A stretch of DNA of 64,000 nt from Pelotomaculum_C sp050950345 (GCA_050950345.1 JBMNHK010000010.1:62001-126000); one strand, 5' to 3'. Numbered from the stretch's first letter, positions 34,475 through 43,377 are shown. A program made the numbers and translations. The notes: a model not told the origin generated them from the letters alone.

Positions 34475-35443
34475 TTACTGGTTTCCGGATTCGATTGCCT
34501 TGTCGGCTATGTCGGCCGGAACGCTAATGCCCGTTTCGGAAAGAGCGGCTGAGTTGATGTAGTAGTTGAATTCGGTGATGGTTTCGTAGGGCATTTCGGT
34601 GGCGGTGGCTTCGCTTTTCAGGATTTTTGCCGCCATTTTGCCGGTCTGTCTGCCCAGCTCGTAGTAGTCAATGCCTGCCGCGGCCACGCAGCCTATTTTA
34701 ACCTGCTCCACCTCGCTGCCGTAGATGGGGATCTTTACATCGTTGGTTTTCTCCAGGATGGAAGGCAGCACACCTACCACGTTGTTGTCCGTCAGGTTGG
34801 AGAAGCAGTCCACACTCTTGGCTATGAGGGTATCCACGGCGAGAGTGACCTCCGACTGCTGGGTAACTCCCAAAGCCTCTATTGTGAACCCGTATTGGGA
34901 AGCCTTTTCAAAGTACTCGGATATGGCCGAAACGGAGTTGGGCTCGCTGGTGGTGTAAATAATGCCAATTGTCTTGGCTTCGGGCTGGAGTTTTCGGATA
35001 AGCTCCAGCTGGGCGTCCACCGGCAGTTTGTCGCTGGTGCCGGTAATGTTGCCCTTGTCAAGCTTTGCCTGCACAGGGTCGGTAATTGCCGTAAAAATAA
35101 CCGGGATGTCCTTGTCTTCGGCCGCCGCGAAGCAGGCGGTGGCGGCGGGGGTGGCTATGGCGCACATCATAGCCACGTTGTTTGCGGAAAAGTTCTGGGC
35201 TATCTGAGTGGCTGTGGCGTCGTCAAATCCTGCGTTCTGATAGTTGATGACAAAATCCTTGTTTTCCACAAGGCCGGCGTCCTTAAGTCCTTGGATAAAG
35301 CCTTCCCTGCAGTTGTCAAGGGAGGCGTGTTCCCCGTACTGTGAAATTCCGATAACGGGAGTCTTCTTAGAGGATTCGCCGCAGCCGGCAAGGGTTATAA
35401 GAATCGCGAATATGACGACGATGGTGGCTATTGTCTTTTTCAT
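34475..35443 (-). CDS. trpX: Tryptophan ABC transporter substrate-binding lipoprotein
   Basis: A 322-residue lipoprotein. A hydrophobic signal ends in the lipobox LAGC with Cys20. The mature part follows the ABC_sub_bind (PF04392) pattern: VIGISQYGEHASLDNCREGF, then FTAITDPVQAKL and YGSEVEQVKIGCVAAAGIDYYELG. Captures tryptophan or a related aromatic compound outside the cell. AAGGAGAG precedes the ATG by 7 nt. Its upstream region is cut 28 bp before the start codon by the IS element, which parts it from its leader and promoter. Confidence 0.85.
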   Translation of the reverse strand: MKKTIATIVVIFAILITLAGCGESSKKTPVIGISQYGEHASLDNCREGFIQGLKDAGLVENKDFVINYQNAGFDDATATQIAQNFSANNVAMMCAIATPAATACFAAAEDKDIPVIFTAITDPVQAKLDKGNITGTSDKLPVDAQLELIRKLQPEAKTIGIIYTTSEPNSVSAISEYFEKASQYGFTIEALGVTQQSEVTLAVDTLIAKSVDCFSNLTDNNVVGVLPSILEKTNDVKIPIYGSEVEQVKIGCVAAAGIDYYELGRQTGKMAAKILKSEATATEMPYETITEFNYYINSAALSETGISVPADIADKAIESGNQ

Positions 35444-35470
35444 GAACGATCTCTCCTTATTACTCGTTAA

Positions 35471-35477
35471 TTAATTA
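35471..35477. repeat. Target-site duplication, left copy
   Basis: TTAATTA directly outside the left inverted repeat of the IS; identical to 36986-36992. Confidence 0.75.
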
Positions 35478-36985
35478 CTCAACTTTCGCACCCAGATTGT
35501 GCAAATAAAGCTTTGATATAACTGGGTAACTCACTGATCCATTTATACAATTGACAAAGCGATTCATAATTTTCCCGTCTATCTGGAAGTAGATTTAGCA
35601 CAAAAGCCATTAACTGGCGCAACGCCGTTTTCAAGTCTAAATCCATTACTTCATCAGCGAGAAGGTAAAACAATCCCCCAAGGGAGCGATCATCGTTGTT
35701 TTCTCTCCGTTCCCACTCAAGGACAAGATAACGGGAAAAGACTATGGTTGTATGGCTAATCATCATGTCGAATGATCGACCTTGGAATTCAGTACCAAGT
35801 TTCAAGTGAGATTTAGCCATCTTAAAAAAGGTTTCAATGCTCCAACGCATGCCATAAACCCGTACAATTTCCACATTATCTAATGCGAGATCTGTAGTTA
35901 GAATTGCTAACCACTCTCTACGGTTGTTGCGATTCCGCACAAAAACAATTTTAAGAGATAAACCTGAAGGGGTTTGAACTCGAACTGAACCTAAGATTTC
36001 TGTTTTTGATTTTTTAGGAACCATTGCATAAAGTTCTTGCAAACTTAATAATTTCCCGTCAAAACGATAACGTTGTTTAAGTCCTTTGACCATACCAATA
36101 ACATGAAGTCCCCTATCCATCAGCTTTTGTAAAAGCGGAGCATGAGTAAACCAACTATCCATGAGGACGTAATCTGCTGAGAATCCAACAGCGAGGGCCC
36201 GCTCAAGCATTTGGATGACAGCGTCAGGTTTAGGGGTTAGCGCTTCCATGCGCCGTTTGTAGCCAATAGACCGTTTGTCTAAGTCTTCTTTCATTTCGCA
36301 GAGACGGTTTTTGACCTTGGCTGAGCTCATCAACGTAAAATCGATGGGAGCAAAGCTGTAGCCATCGGACCAGCCTAACGTAAGTAAGTTATAACCACGG
36401 ATAAAGCGTCCTGAAACATGGTCAAAGATTCGGGCTAAGAGCTCAACCTTTTTACTTCGTTCTCTGCCCATAACAGTGTCATCTACGATAAAAACACGGA
36501 TACGCTGTGCAGAAGTAAGACTCTCAAATTGTGTTACAACCTTAAGGCTGAGTAACTGGTAGAAACGTCTCCAGTTATAACGAGATTCATTAAGAAAACG
36601 ATAAATTACATCTTTACCCGGAAGGGAATCTGCTCGAGTTCCTTCTAATAGCCGGAACAGATTCCGACCTTGAAAGACTAGCTGAAAAATCATTTGGAAT
36701 ACGGCAAAACTAGAAACTCCATATGTTTTGCGGATTCCCGCTTTGCGAAGCAGTTGACTTAGCTTTAGTGAAGAAAAAATTAAAGAAAGTTGATTTTGAT
36801 GCTGTTCAGACAGGGAGTTGTGTTGTAACATTTAGGTACACACCTTTCTGTTTGGAATTATGGTTAGTTTGGTCACTTCCATTTTACCAAGCAAAAAGGT
36901 GTTTTTTTGTCAATGAACAAAATTATTTTGTCTCAACCCAGTTTTAGACTGAGTTAGAGCAGATTTTTACGGTGCGAAAGTTGAG
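35478..36985 (-). mobile_element. IS4-family insertion sequence, 1508 bp, complete
   Basis: Perfect 15-bp terminal inverted repeats: CTCAACTTTCGCACC at 35478-35492 and its complement at 36971-36985. A 7-bp duplication, TTAATTA, flanks both ends. One transposase gene fills the element. Intact ends and duplication show a fairly recent insertion. It sits between the trpX ribosome site and the Trp leader region, in the same orientation as the operon. Confidence 0.93.
35479..36831 (-). CDS. IS4-family DDE transposase
   Basis: A 450-residue cut-and-paste transposase. The first two catalytic Asp are in FIVDDTVMGRERS and VLMDSWFTH; the Glu lies in YGMRWSIETFFKMAK, the Y-(2)-R-(3)-E-(6)-K signature. 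AAAGGTGTG lies before the ATG. The stop codon falls inside the left inverted repeat, as often seen in compact IS. No frameshift or stop, so it is probably active. Confidence 0.93.
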   Translation of the reverse strand: MLQHNSLSEQHQNQLSLIFSSLKLSQLLRKAGIRKTYGVSSFAVFQMIFQLVFQGRNLFRLLEGTRADSLPGKDVIYRFLNESRYNWRRFYQLLSLKVVTQFESLTSAQRIRVFIVDDTVMGRERSKKVELLARIFDHVSGRFIRGYNLLTLGWSDGYSFAPIDFTLMSSAKVKNRLCEMKEDLDKRSIGYKRRMEALTPKPDAVIQMLERALAVGFSADYVLMDSWFTHAPLLQKLMDRGLHVIGMVKGLKQRYRFDGKLLSLQELYAMVPKKSKTEILGSVRVQTPSGLSLKIVFVRNRNNRREWLAILTTDLALDNVEIVRVYGMRWSIETFFKMAKSHLKLGTEFQGRSFDMMISHTTIVFSRYLVLEWERRENNDDRSLGGLFYLLADEVMDLDLKTALRQLMAFVLNLLPDRRENYESLCQLYKWISELPSYIKALFAQSGCES

Positions 36986-36992
36986 TTAATTA
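36986..36992. repeat. Target-site duplication, right copy
   Basis: TTAATTA directly outside the right inverted repeat; identical to 35471-35477. Confidence 0.75.
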
Positions 36993-37029
36993 GATTTAGT
37001 TTTTGAATGAAAAGGCAGCGAGATAAATG

Positions 37030-37065
37030 TCACCATCGCCATCGTTTAACTATATTTTTCAACAT
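37030..37065 (-). CDS. Trp-codon leader peptide, 11 aa
   Basis: Reads MLKNIVKRWRW then TGA, ending in two Trp codons (each after CGA). AAAAGGAGTG sits 6 nt before the ATG, a strong site for so short a frame. It lies just after the T-box terminator and before the IS. Its layout recalls rtpLP, the Trp-rich leader peptide downstream of the Trp T-box in the Bacillus subtilis rtpA operon, where stalling on Trp codons opens the next ribosome site. Here the next gene was trpX before the IS arrived (inference). Confidence 0.7.
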   Translation of the reverse strand: MLKNIVKRWRW

Positions 37066-37096
37066 ATCAGCACTCCTTTTGCAAAAAAGATATAAC

Positions 37097-37406
37097 AAAA
37101 AAAGCCTTATCCCAAACATGGAACAAGACTTACATCCTGCGGTGCCACCCAAATTGATAATGACGAACATTATCCTCTCATTATCCCGTACCTGCATACG
37201 GGCCGTGTTGGTAACGGATACGGCTCCCGTCGGCTTTTTGCGCGTGACTATGAATGCACACGCATTTGGTCGCCCTCATAAGTCCATTCGCCCCGCGTCC
37301 ATTTGCCGCGCTTCCACCTGCCGCAGCTCTCTGAGAAACGACCTTCGAGGGTACTATTCTTAATCATCGGTTTGGCTGTATCAACTGGCTATAAAACTGG
37401 CATTAA
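37097..37406 (-). ncRNA. T-box leader, tryptophan specifier
   Basis: On the minus strand: AGAGAGCTG of stem I, the specifier-loop text GAATGGAC with UGG (Trp) at 37286-37284, and the T-box core GGGTGGCACCGCAGG at 37150-37136 in pieces. A terminator stem follows (GTCTTGTTCC ... GGGATAAGGC and seven T, 37129-37097). Uncharged tRNA-Trp should favour read-through. It points at the trpXYZ operon, now 1.6 kb away behind the IS. Confidence 0.92.
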
Positions 37407-37412
37407 TTACAA

Positions 37413-37441
37413 ATAATAAATACATCCGGGTTTTTTGTCAA
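37413..37441 (-). promoter_or_regulatory. Promoter of the Trp T-box leader
   Basis: Minus strand TTGACA (37441-37436), 17-bp spacer, TATTAT (37418-37413): near-consensus vegetative promoter directly upstream of the T-box. Confidence 0.85.
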
Positions 37442-37480
37442 GAGTGGATTTTGTATTTCTCCACCGGGATTGCGTTGAAG

Positions 37481-37515
37481 AAACCGGCGCCTGGCCGTAC
37501 GGTAGGCGCCGGTTT
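37481..37515. terminator. Perfect 12-bp hairpin
   Basis: AAACCGGCGCCT pairs with AGGCGCCGGTTT around an 11-nt loop, between the tRNA-Ala terminator and the T-box promoter. It probably insulates the two minus-strand transcripts. Confidence 0.6.
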
Positions 37516-37567
37516 GGCTAAATCGCGCTGGGTTAACAGGCTGTGCATTTTTCTAAAAAAGTTACGA

Positions 37568-37599
37568 AAAGCCGCTAAATCATCCGATTTAGCGGCTTT
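37568..37599 (-). terminator. Terminator after tRNA-Ala
   Basis: A perfect 14-bp stem (AAAGCCGCTAAATC with complement) and 4-nt loop, followed on the minus strand by TTTTCGTAACTTTTTT. Confidence 0.85.
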
Positions 37600-37601
37600 A
37601 C

Positions 37602-37677
37602 TGGTGGACCTAAGGGGATTCGAACCCCTGACCTCTTGAATGCGAACCAAGCGCTCTCCCAGCTGAGCTATAGGCCC
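37602..37677 (-). tRNA. tRNA-Ala (anticodon CGC)
   Basis: Full cloverleaf: acceptor GGGCCTA/TAGGTCC, including the G3-U70 wobble pair that identifies alanine tRNA; anticodon loop TTCGCAT; T-arm GGTTCGAAT; CCA encoded. The CGC form reads GCG codons and is usually a minor species. Confidence 0.96.
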
Positions 37678-37841
37678 ATAGCAAACTCATTATAGACCAT
37701 TTAGAGCGTCCTCGTCAATCTGGTCATCCGTAAGGATAGTGTCAACTTACTGTAGGATTTATTGAGAGAATAAAAAGCAGGCAATTCCAATCCGCCTGCT
37801 AATAAACTATCTTTGTATAGTTTCCTCCGGCTGTAAACCAT

Positions 37842-38084
37842 TCAGGAAATCTTCTGCAGAGATTCCTGCTGTTTTATCTTTTTTCCTACCACTTCCTCTG
37901 AATAATCGCAGGAAATTAAGTATACATTTACCCATAGCTCATGTTCATTTGCTTTGCCTTCCAGTTCCTTGGCCAGATCTTTGAATTTTCTGTTCACCCT
38001 ATCCTTAAAAGCAGAAAACTCACTTAATAGCTCAATAACATCACGCTGGCTATATGATGCACCCTCACGTAAAAATTTTGCCAA
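37842..38084 (-). CDS. Hypothetical small protein, 80 aa
   Basis: A charged helical protein (SQRDVIELLSEFSAFKDRVNRKFKDLAKELEGKANE) probably forming a coiled coil, with a single Cys. It is not recognised. It starts at TTG with GAGGAGGG about 8 nt upstream. It lies beside spore-associated genes but nothing links it to them directly. Confidence 0.6.
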   Translation of the reverse strand: MAKFLREGASYSQRDVIELLSEFSAFKDRVNRKFKDLAKELEGKANEHELWVNVYLISCDYSEEVVGKKIKQQESLQKIS

Positions 38085-38186
38085 ATTGATCCCTCCTCTA
38101 TATAGATAATTATAGTCAGTATTCCAAAATATGTTAAGAGGGCAAATTTGTCATATATTAGTGTTTTGTAAGGGCAGAATAAAATA

Positions 38187-38215
38187 CCTCGCACTACTTG
38201 ATAAGTAGGACGAGG
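38187..38215. terminator. Hairpin after the Gln/Ser-rich gene
   Basis: CCTCG-CTACTT pairs with AAGTAG-CGAGG (small bulges); T-rich on both sides, so it could stop transcripts from either strand. Confidence 0.65.
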
Positions 38216-38235
38216 TTTTATTATACTACGGGTTT

Positions 38236-38930
38236 TTAATAACTGCTTCCCATGAACTGGGCACCAGGCATGTTGCCGGATTGGCTATAAATACCGGTGT
38301 TATTTTGATTCGGGGTTGAAAGACTGATGCCATACTGCTGCTGGTTTGGTGTATCCAGACTTACGCTGGTAGACGGGGTATATTGATTACTTGAAAACCC
38401 GGTAGAACTATATTGATAAGGTGTACTCAGACTGGGCATGAATTGCTTGTTCTGGTTGCTTAAAAACTGGCTGGATACACTAAGCTCCTGGGGTTTCAAT
38501 CCTTGTCCCCAATGGCTGGATAGGGAGCTAAGGTCAGTCGGATTAATCTGGCTGGTGCTGTACGAGCTTGAACTGGCTAGGGTTGTACATGCCTCGCGGT
38601 AGCCATTGTTCCAAACTGCCCAGTACTCATCTGAGAACCGATTGCTTGTACCATACTGGTCGGTAATCATAGGTCTGCTGGCCATCTGTGAGGTTACCTG
38701 CTGGGCAACATTACTAATAATGTTGGCTTCCTGACTGATGCGGTTGCACATCTGCTGAATATTTTGCAACTGCTGGCTTGAAAGAACTTCATTTTGCTGC
38801 AGGCGCTGTAACTGTGCAGCATTGTTGGCTTCTTGCACGCTCTGCAGTTGGTTTGGCCACCTGATTGATGGTGTTTTACTTCCTGTTTTAAATCCTGGAT
38901 CTGCTTGTGTAGCTGAAATAATTGATCCAC
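38236..38930 (-). pseudogene. Gln/Ser/Asn-rich protein (spore coat-like), frameshifted
   Basis: Two frames join into one protein: GTG 38930 (MDQLFQLHKQIQDLKQEVKHHQ, after AAGGAGGG) and the frame that reads WPNQLQSVQEANNAAQLQRLQQ from about 38870. One base is missing near 38860-38872. The C-terminal half is low-complexity with three near repeats (SLSTPYQ, SLDTPNQ, SLSTPNQ). Length would be about 231. Such composition and the helical start suggest a spore coat protein, not proven. Could be a sequencing error instead of a mutation. Confidence 0.6.
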
Positions 38931-39028
38931 ATAATCCCTCCTTGTTGGATTAAGGTTTATTACCTGCTATCAAGTATTATTCTTCATTGTCAGCCAGGTT
39001 ATTAGTAGTTAATAATGGAAAATTTGAT

Positions 39029-39416
39029 TTAGGCTGATTTTGTAAAAGTGGCACAGTTGGTATCCTGACATTCATCTGCACCGAAACCGGTTACTTTTAT
39101 TGCGTTCAGCCTCACAACGGTTACCCTCAGTCCAAAAGTGGCATGATTCAACAATGCAGGTTACAGTGGGATTGAGCTGCTGATCTTCGGTAAAGATTGA
39201 GGATATTACACCGCTCCAGTTGACGTTATCCATTGAATTGAATAGACTGGCAAGTCCTTGCTTCTTAGCAAAGGTTTTGCATGCAGTATGTGTATCACTT
39301 TGGGCCATGAGGTTTTCTTCCTTGTTGAGAATGTCAATATTAGCTGCGCCGCATTGGTTACCGCTGATCCAATGGGTGCAAGTGTTGACCTCACACTCTA
39401 TTATTGGTTTACTCAT
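39029..39416 (-). pseudogene. DUF1540 protein with two domains, frameshifted in the second
   Basis: The first cysteine module (CEVNTCTHWISGNQCGAANIDI ... ACKTF in pieces) and the second (CIVESCHFWTEGNRCEAE) match DUF1540, a short Cys-rich domain frequent in spore formers. An extra A near 39098-39103 shifts the frame; the other frame completes the domain as IKVTGFGADECQDTNCATF and stops at 39029. Start is ATG 39416 after GAGGTGAT. The read frame stops early at 39072. Confidence 0.7.
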
Positions 39417-39521
39417 CAAAAAATCACCTCGTATGTTTTATTACTTTGCCCAAAACGACTAAGTATATTCGAGGCGATTTATAAGACTTCTGATTTATAA
39501 AGACTTCTTAGGTCAAAATAT

Positions 39522-41105
39522 TTATTTTTTCTTTAACAGAGCAAGTTGAGTTATGCCGTTAGGATAAAGGTAAAAACCCTGCAAATCAGATGTTGAGGCA
39601 GCCAGCTTAAGGCTATGGTTCAAAAATACCCAGGGTGCATCTTCGATAATCAGCTTTACTGCCTGGTCATATAGCTGTGCACGAAGATCTCTATCTAATT
39701 CTTTTTGTGCATTTATTAATAGCTGGTCAACTTCTTTATTGTTGTAATGTGAAGTATTAAGACCATTTTCAATTTGCTGGGATGCGAGCAGGGTGTATAA
39801 GAAATTATCAGGATCGCCGTTATCACTTATCCAACCGTACAGAAAAGCGTTCCCTTCTGAATTAAGCAGGGCTTCTTTATATTGCTGCCAGTCATATGCT
39901 TTGATCTCTCGCAATTGACACCGATAGCTGCAAGGTCAGATTTGATGGCTGAAGCCAGCTTTTCACCACCGGCTGGGTTATATGGCCTGTCCCCTATGTA
40001 GGTTAGCAGGGTAATCCGCATGCCGCTGGAATAACCGTTCTTGGCTAAGAGTTCTCTAGCGCCGGTAGGGTCGTAGGATACGGTTTTGGGTGTCCGGAGA
40101 GTAGTTGAATAAACCGGGCGGCAAAGGCCCGTTGGCCTCTATAGAAGCATCCATTAATAACTCAGAATTTATCTGGGTCCGGTCTATTGCCATACTGATG
40201 GCCTTGCGAACCTCCTGGTTGTCAAAGGGTTTTTTATCAGTATAAAAACCCAGGTAATTCAGATCAAGGCCGTTATTTTGGTGGATTTGGCAGTTTGTAT
40301 CCTGGAGTAGCCGTATGTCAGCCGGTGTGAGCCCGTCAATGAGATCAACTTGCCCCAGTTTGAGGGCCAGAGCTCTGAGCCTGCTGTTATTAATGACTTT
40401 AAAAACCAGTTCGTTATATGCAGGTTTTTCACCCCAGTAATCAGGGTTAGCTTTTAAAATGATATTTTTATTTTTTTCCCAGCTTTCAAAGCAGAAGGGG
40501 CCGGTGCCTACCGGGTGTTCCCCGAAAGCCTCGCCCAGGTTTAAAGCGGCCGATGGGCTGACGATGGGAGCTGCTGCAGGCATGGCCAAATTATTTATGA
40601 ACGGTGCGTAGGGATACTGTAAAAGAAATTTCACCGTATATGGATCTGGGCACTGAATTTCATCTACCATACCGAAAACGAAGCCGGCGTAGCCGGTTGT
40701 AGTTGCTGATGAGTTGGATATTTGCCTTTCAATGCTATAACGCACCGCTTCAGCGTTGAAGGGAGTGCCGTCATGGAACAGGACGTTTCTCCTAAGGTAA
40801 AAAGTCCAGACTAAACCGTCGGAGGATACCCGCCATGCCTCAGCCAGGCAGGGCTCTATTTCCATGCTTCCGGCTTTATAGCGGACCAGGCCCTCGTAGA
40901 TATTGGAAATTACTTTATATGATTCCTCTTCTTGTGCCAAAGCGGGGTCAAGTGTTATGGAATCATGTTCCCGGGCATACACAATAGGGCCGCTTGACCA
41001 ACCTAACAAACGACCGGTAACAAGGACAGCGCCTGAATTAAAAAAAAAGTAAACCATTAACAATAAAATTAAGGTAATCGAAAAAAACTTAAGCTGTCGC
41101 AGCAT
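39522..41105 (-). pseudogene. Peptide/oligopeptide ABC transporter substrate-binding protein, two frameshifts
   Basis: An SBP_bac_5 (DppA/OppA-like) protein of about 527 residues in three frames. N-terminal part from ATG 41105: one membrane/signal segment, then VYAREHDSITLDPALA and AEAWRVSSDGLVWTFYLR, the family signature. A shift near 40077-40093 moves to KTVSYDPTGARELLAKNGY; a second near 39911-39917 moves to LREIKAYDWQQYKEALL. No lipobox cysteine, so it would be membrane-anchored. No permease or ATPase genes lie beside it. Error or true decay cannot be told apart here. Confidence 0.8.
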
Positions 41106-41220
41106 CCATATCCCACCCATAAATTAATCAGCAATGTATAAATACTGGGCGTAGTGTAAAAAACCTCCTCTTGGCGGGGCTATAATATTGTTAGATAAAG
41201 GCGAATAAGCGTGTCGTAAT

Positions 41221-41250
41221 AAAAAGAGCTTCCACAGGAGGAAGCTCTTT
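41221..41250 (-). terminator. Terminator after the stress-protein-like gene
   Basis: AAAGAGCTTCC pairs with GGAAGCTCTTT (11 bp, 6-nt loop), followed on the minus strand by TTTTTATTA. Confidence 0.9.
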
Positions 41251-41266
41251 GCTGGCAGGCCGGAAA

Positions 41267-41737
41267 TTAATGAACCTCAACATCCATGGCTCCGTTCTCA
41301 CGGAGAATATTGGCTGCTCTGTCAACTTTATCTTCATTGCTGCGCACAGAGGCTAATATTTTGCCTTCCTTAACTTTTTGTTCATAAAAATTACTCCGCT
41401 CCGCAGGTATGCCCCAATCTACAAGCCCGCCTGCAATACCGCCGGTTGCTGCTCCGGAAAGCATCCCGGCAATTGGTCCGGCTGCGAAAATTGGTCCCAC
41501 ACCGGGTATAGTCAAAGCACCAACACCCATCGCTAGTCCGGCTAAGCCGCCCAGTACTCCACCGGTACTAACACCGGAAGCAACGCTGTTGTAGTTCATA
41601 CCCTGGTCGCTGCCAGGCCTTTTCTGATCGGCGGCTACTAAAGATAAATCCTCATAAAAACCGCTATTGCGCAGAGCCGGGACAGCTTTTTCCGCTTGCT
41701 CCCTGGTTTCGAAGGTCCCGATTACAGTTTTAAGCAT
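41267..41737 (-). CDS. General stress protein 17M-like, glycine-zipper protein
   Basis: A 156-residue protein. An N-terminal GSP17M-like fold (TVIGTFETREQAEKAVPALRNSGF) precedes a glycine-rich hydrophobic stretch of about 50 residues (GVLGGLAGLAMGVGALTIPG) with glycine-zipper spacing, then a charged C-terminal domain. The family is stress-linked in Bacillus; molecular role unknown. GGGAGG precedes ATG 41737, which is preferred over the longer frame. Single gene with its own terminator. Confidence 0.75.
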   Translation of the reverse strand: MLKTVIGTFETREQAEKAVPALRNSGFYEDLSLVAADQKRPGSDQGMNYNSVASGVSTGGVLGGLAGLAMGVGALTIPGVGPIFAAGPIAGMLSGAATGGIAGGLVDWGIPAERSNFYEQKVKEGKILASVRSNEDKVDRAANILRENGAMDVEVH

Positions 41738-41862
41738 TGTTATTCCTCCCTTATAGCAGAATAGAAACAATTTTAGCTTGCCACAAAGTTAATACTCATA
41801 TGCATTTTTCTGTCGTTGTATAACAAAGTTTGACAACAAGCTGTTTATTTTTTCATAACTTC

Positions 41863-41871
41863 TGGTATAAT
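41863..41871 (+). promoter_or_regulatory. Extended -10 promoter for the polyamine genes
   Basis: TGGTATAAT (TGn plus perfect TATAAT) 46 bp before the decarboxylase start; no good -35 at 17 bp. Confidence 0.5.
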
Positions 41872-41917
41872 ATCTTATGTTTGCGAAAAATAACTAAAAA
41901 TGCGAGGAGGCATGCAA

Positions 41918-42376
41918 ATGCTGCCGACACCAAAAAAGTTTTTCGTAACAGCAGGAAGTGCCGGGGGGAGTAAACCCTTAAATGCTTTTGACAATGCCCT
42001 ACTTAAAGCAAGGATTGGCAATGTTAATTTGATCAAGGTATCAAGTATATTGCCTCCAGGAGTAGAGTTTAGCCCTGAAATGCAAATACCGTACGGTGCC
42101 CTGGTGCCGACAGCCTATGGCCACATCATCAGCGACGTACCAGGAGAAATCATATCAGCTGCTGTTGGGGTTGGTCTTTCCAGTGAGAGTCATGGTGTGA
42201 TTATGGAGTATGCAGGGAAATGCGGTAGAGCACAAGCTGAAGAGACTATCCGTAGCATGGTAGAGGAAGCCTTTGAGATCAGGGGCATAGAACTGGCAGA
42301 TGTCAAAATAGCGTCAACAGAATATCAGGTTGAGACCGTAGGTTGTGCCCTGGCAGCGGTACCCCTATGGTACTAA
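41918..42376 (+). CDS. Pyruvoyl-dependent arginine decarboxylase
   Basis: Converts arginine to agmatine with a pyruvoyl group made by self-cleavage. The 152-residue proenzyme has the cleavage site KVSSILPPG, where the second Ser becomes pyruvoyl. The rest follows the PvlArgDC family (AYGHIISDVPGEIISAAVGVG; HGVIMEYAG). GAGGAGG lies 8 nt before ATG 41918; earlier ATGs crowd or precede it. Followed after 28 bp by spermidine synthase, so polyamine synthesis is the likely role. Confidence 0.92.
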   Translation: MLPTPKKFFVTAGSAGGSKPLNAFDNALLKARIGNVNLIKVSSILPPGVEFSPEMQIPYGALVPTAYGHIISDVPGEIISAAVGVGLSSESHGVIMEYAGKCGRAQAEETIRSMVEEAFEIRGIELADVKIASTEYQVETVGCALAAVPLWY

Positions 42377-42404
42377 TAGATTAGGAAAGGATGGAGTAGA
42401 AATA

Positions 42405-43244
42405 ATGGAGCCAAAATTATCTTTATGGGCCACAGAAGAACAAAATGACAATTTGGTCATTTCATGCCGGATCTCGAGCGTATTGCACACAGAAAAGACA
42501 CCTTTTCAGAATATAGCAGTAGTTGACACCCTGCAGTATGGTCGGATGCTGCTGCTGGATAATATTATCCAGACCACGGTAGGGGACGAGTTTGTATACC
42601 ATGAGATGATCACCCATGTTGCCCTCAACACTCACCCTGCGCCGAAGAAGGTATTAGTTATCGGCGGTGGTGACGGAGGCGCTGTGCGAGAGATTGTCAA
42701 ACATCCTACCATTGAAAAAGTAGTGCATTGTGAGATTGACGGCGCGGTAATTGAAGTGGCAAAAAAGTATCTGCCCGAAATAAGCTGTGAAATGGATAAC
42801 CCCAAAGTTCAGATAATTGTAGATGACGGGGTAAAACACGCCAAGGAAAATAAAGGCACTTATGACGTAATTATCGTTGATTCGCCGGATCCGATTGGTC
42901 CTGCCGAGGGCTTATTCAGTTCCAGCTTCTACAATGATATATTTCAGGCTTTGAAGGATGATGGCTTATTTGTTGCCCAGACCGAATCACCCTTCTTAAA
43001 TCGCTCGCTGATCTCCCGTCTATATAGTGATATATCAGAAATATTTCCCATCACAAAGCTTTTTTTAGCGAATGTGCCTACTTATCCCGGCGGTCTGTGG
43101 AGTTTTACAATGGGTTCCAAGAAATATGACCCCCAGATGGTGGATACAAGTAAGATACCACAAATGAATACCAGATATTACAGCCCTGCTGTCCACCAGG
43201 CTTGCCTTGTATTACCTCCGTTTGTAGAGGAGTTGCTGAAGTAG
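42405..43244 (+). CDS. speE: Spermidine synthase-family aminopropyltransferase
   Basis: Transfers an aminopropyl group from decarboxylated SAM to a diamine. The 279-residue protein shows VIGGGDGGAVREI (SAM site), HCEIDGAVIEVAKKYLP and the catalytic VDSPDPIGPAE. ATG 42405 was chosen because GGAG precedes it and the family starts MEPKLSLW-like. No agmatinase gene separates it from the arginine decarboxylase; it may accept putrescine made elsewhere or agmatine itself. Confidence 0.93.
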   Translation: MEPKLSLWATEEQNDNLVISCRISSVLHTEKTPFQNIAVVDTLQYGRMLLLDNIIQTTVGDEFVYHEMITHVALNTHPAPKKVLVIGGGDGGAVREIVKHPTIEKVVHCEIDGAVIEVAKKYLPEISCEMDNPKVQIIVDDGVKHAKENKGTYDVIIVDSPDPIGPAEGLFSSSFYNDIFQALKDDGLFVAQTESPFLNRSLISRLYSDISEIFPITKLFLANVPTYPGGLWSFTMGSKKYDPQMVDTSKIPQMNTRYYSPAVHQACLVLPPFVEELLK

Positions 43245-43348
43245 TAATAGGTCGTGCTTATTGATCAGAAAGAGACATTATATTCAAAGGCATCCTATTC
43301 CATATGTTGTAAATATATTATAAATATCAATCTTTTCTTAAAAACCAT

Positions 43349-43377
43349 TTGACTTCATCGCAAACTTTAGGTATACT
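43349..43377 (+). promoter_or_regulatory. Promoter of the tRNA cluster
   Basis: TTGACT, 17-bp spacer, TATACT, 46 bp before tRNA-Asp. Confidence 0.8.

Noticed and set aside
37438..37650. A 70-codon minus-strand frame reading through tRNA-Ala
   Set aside because: Its VRGSNPLRST text is the translation of the tRNA T-arm and acceptor, a common artefact. Similar frames over 43443-43838 are tRNA shadows too.
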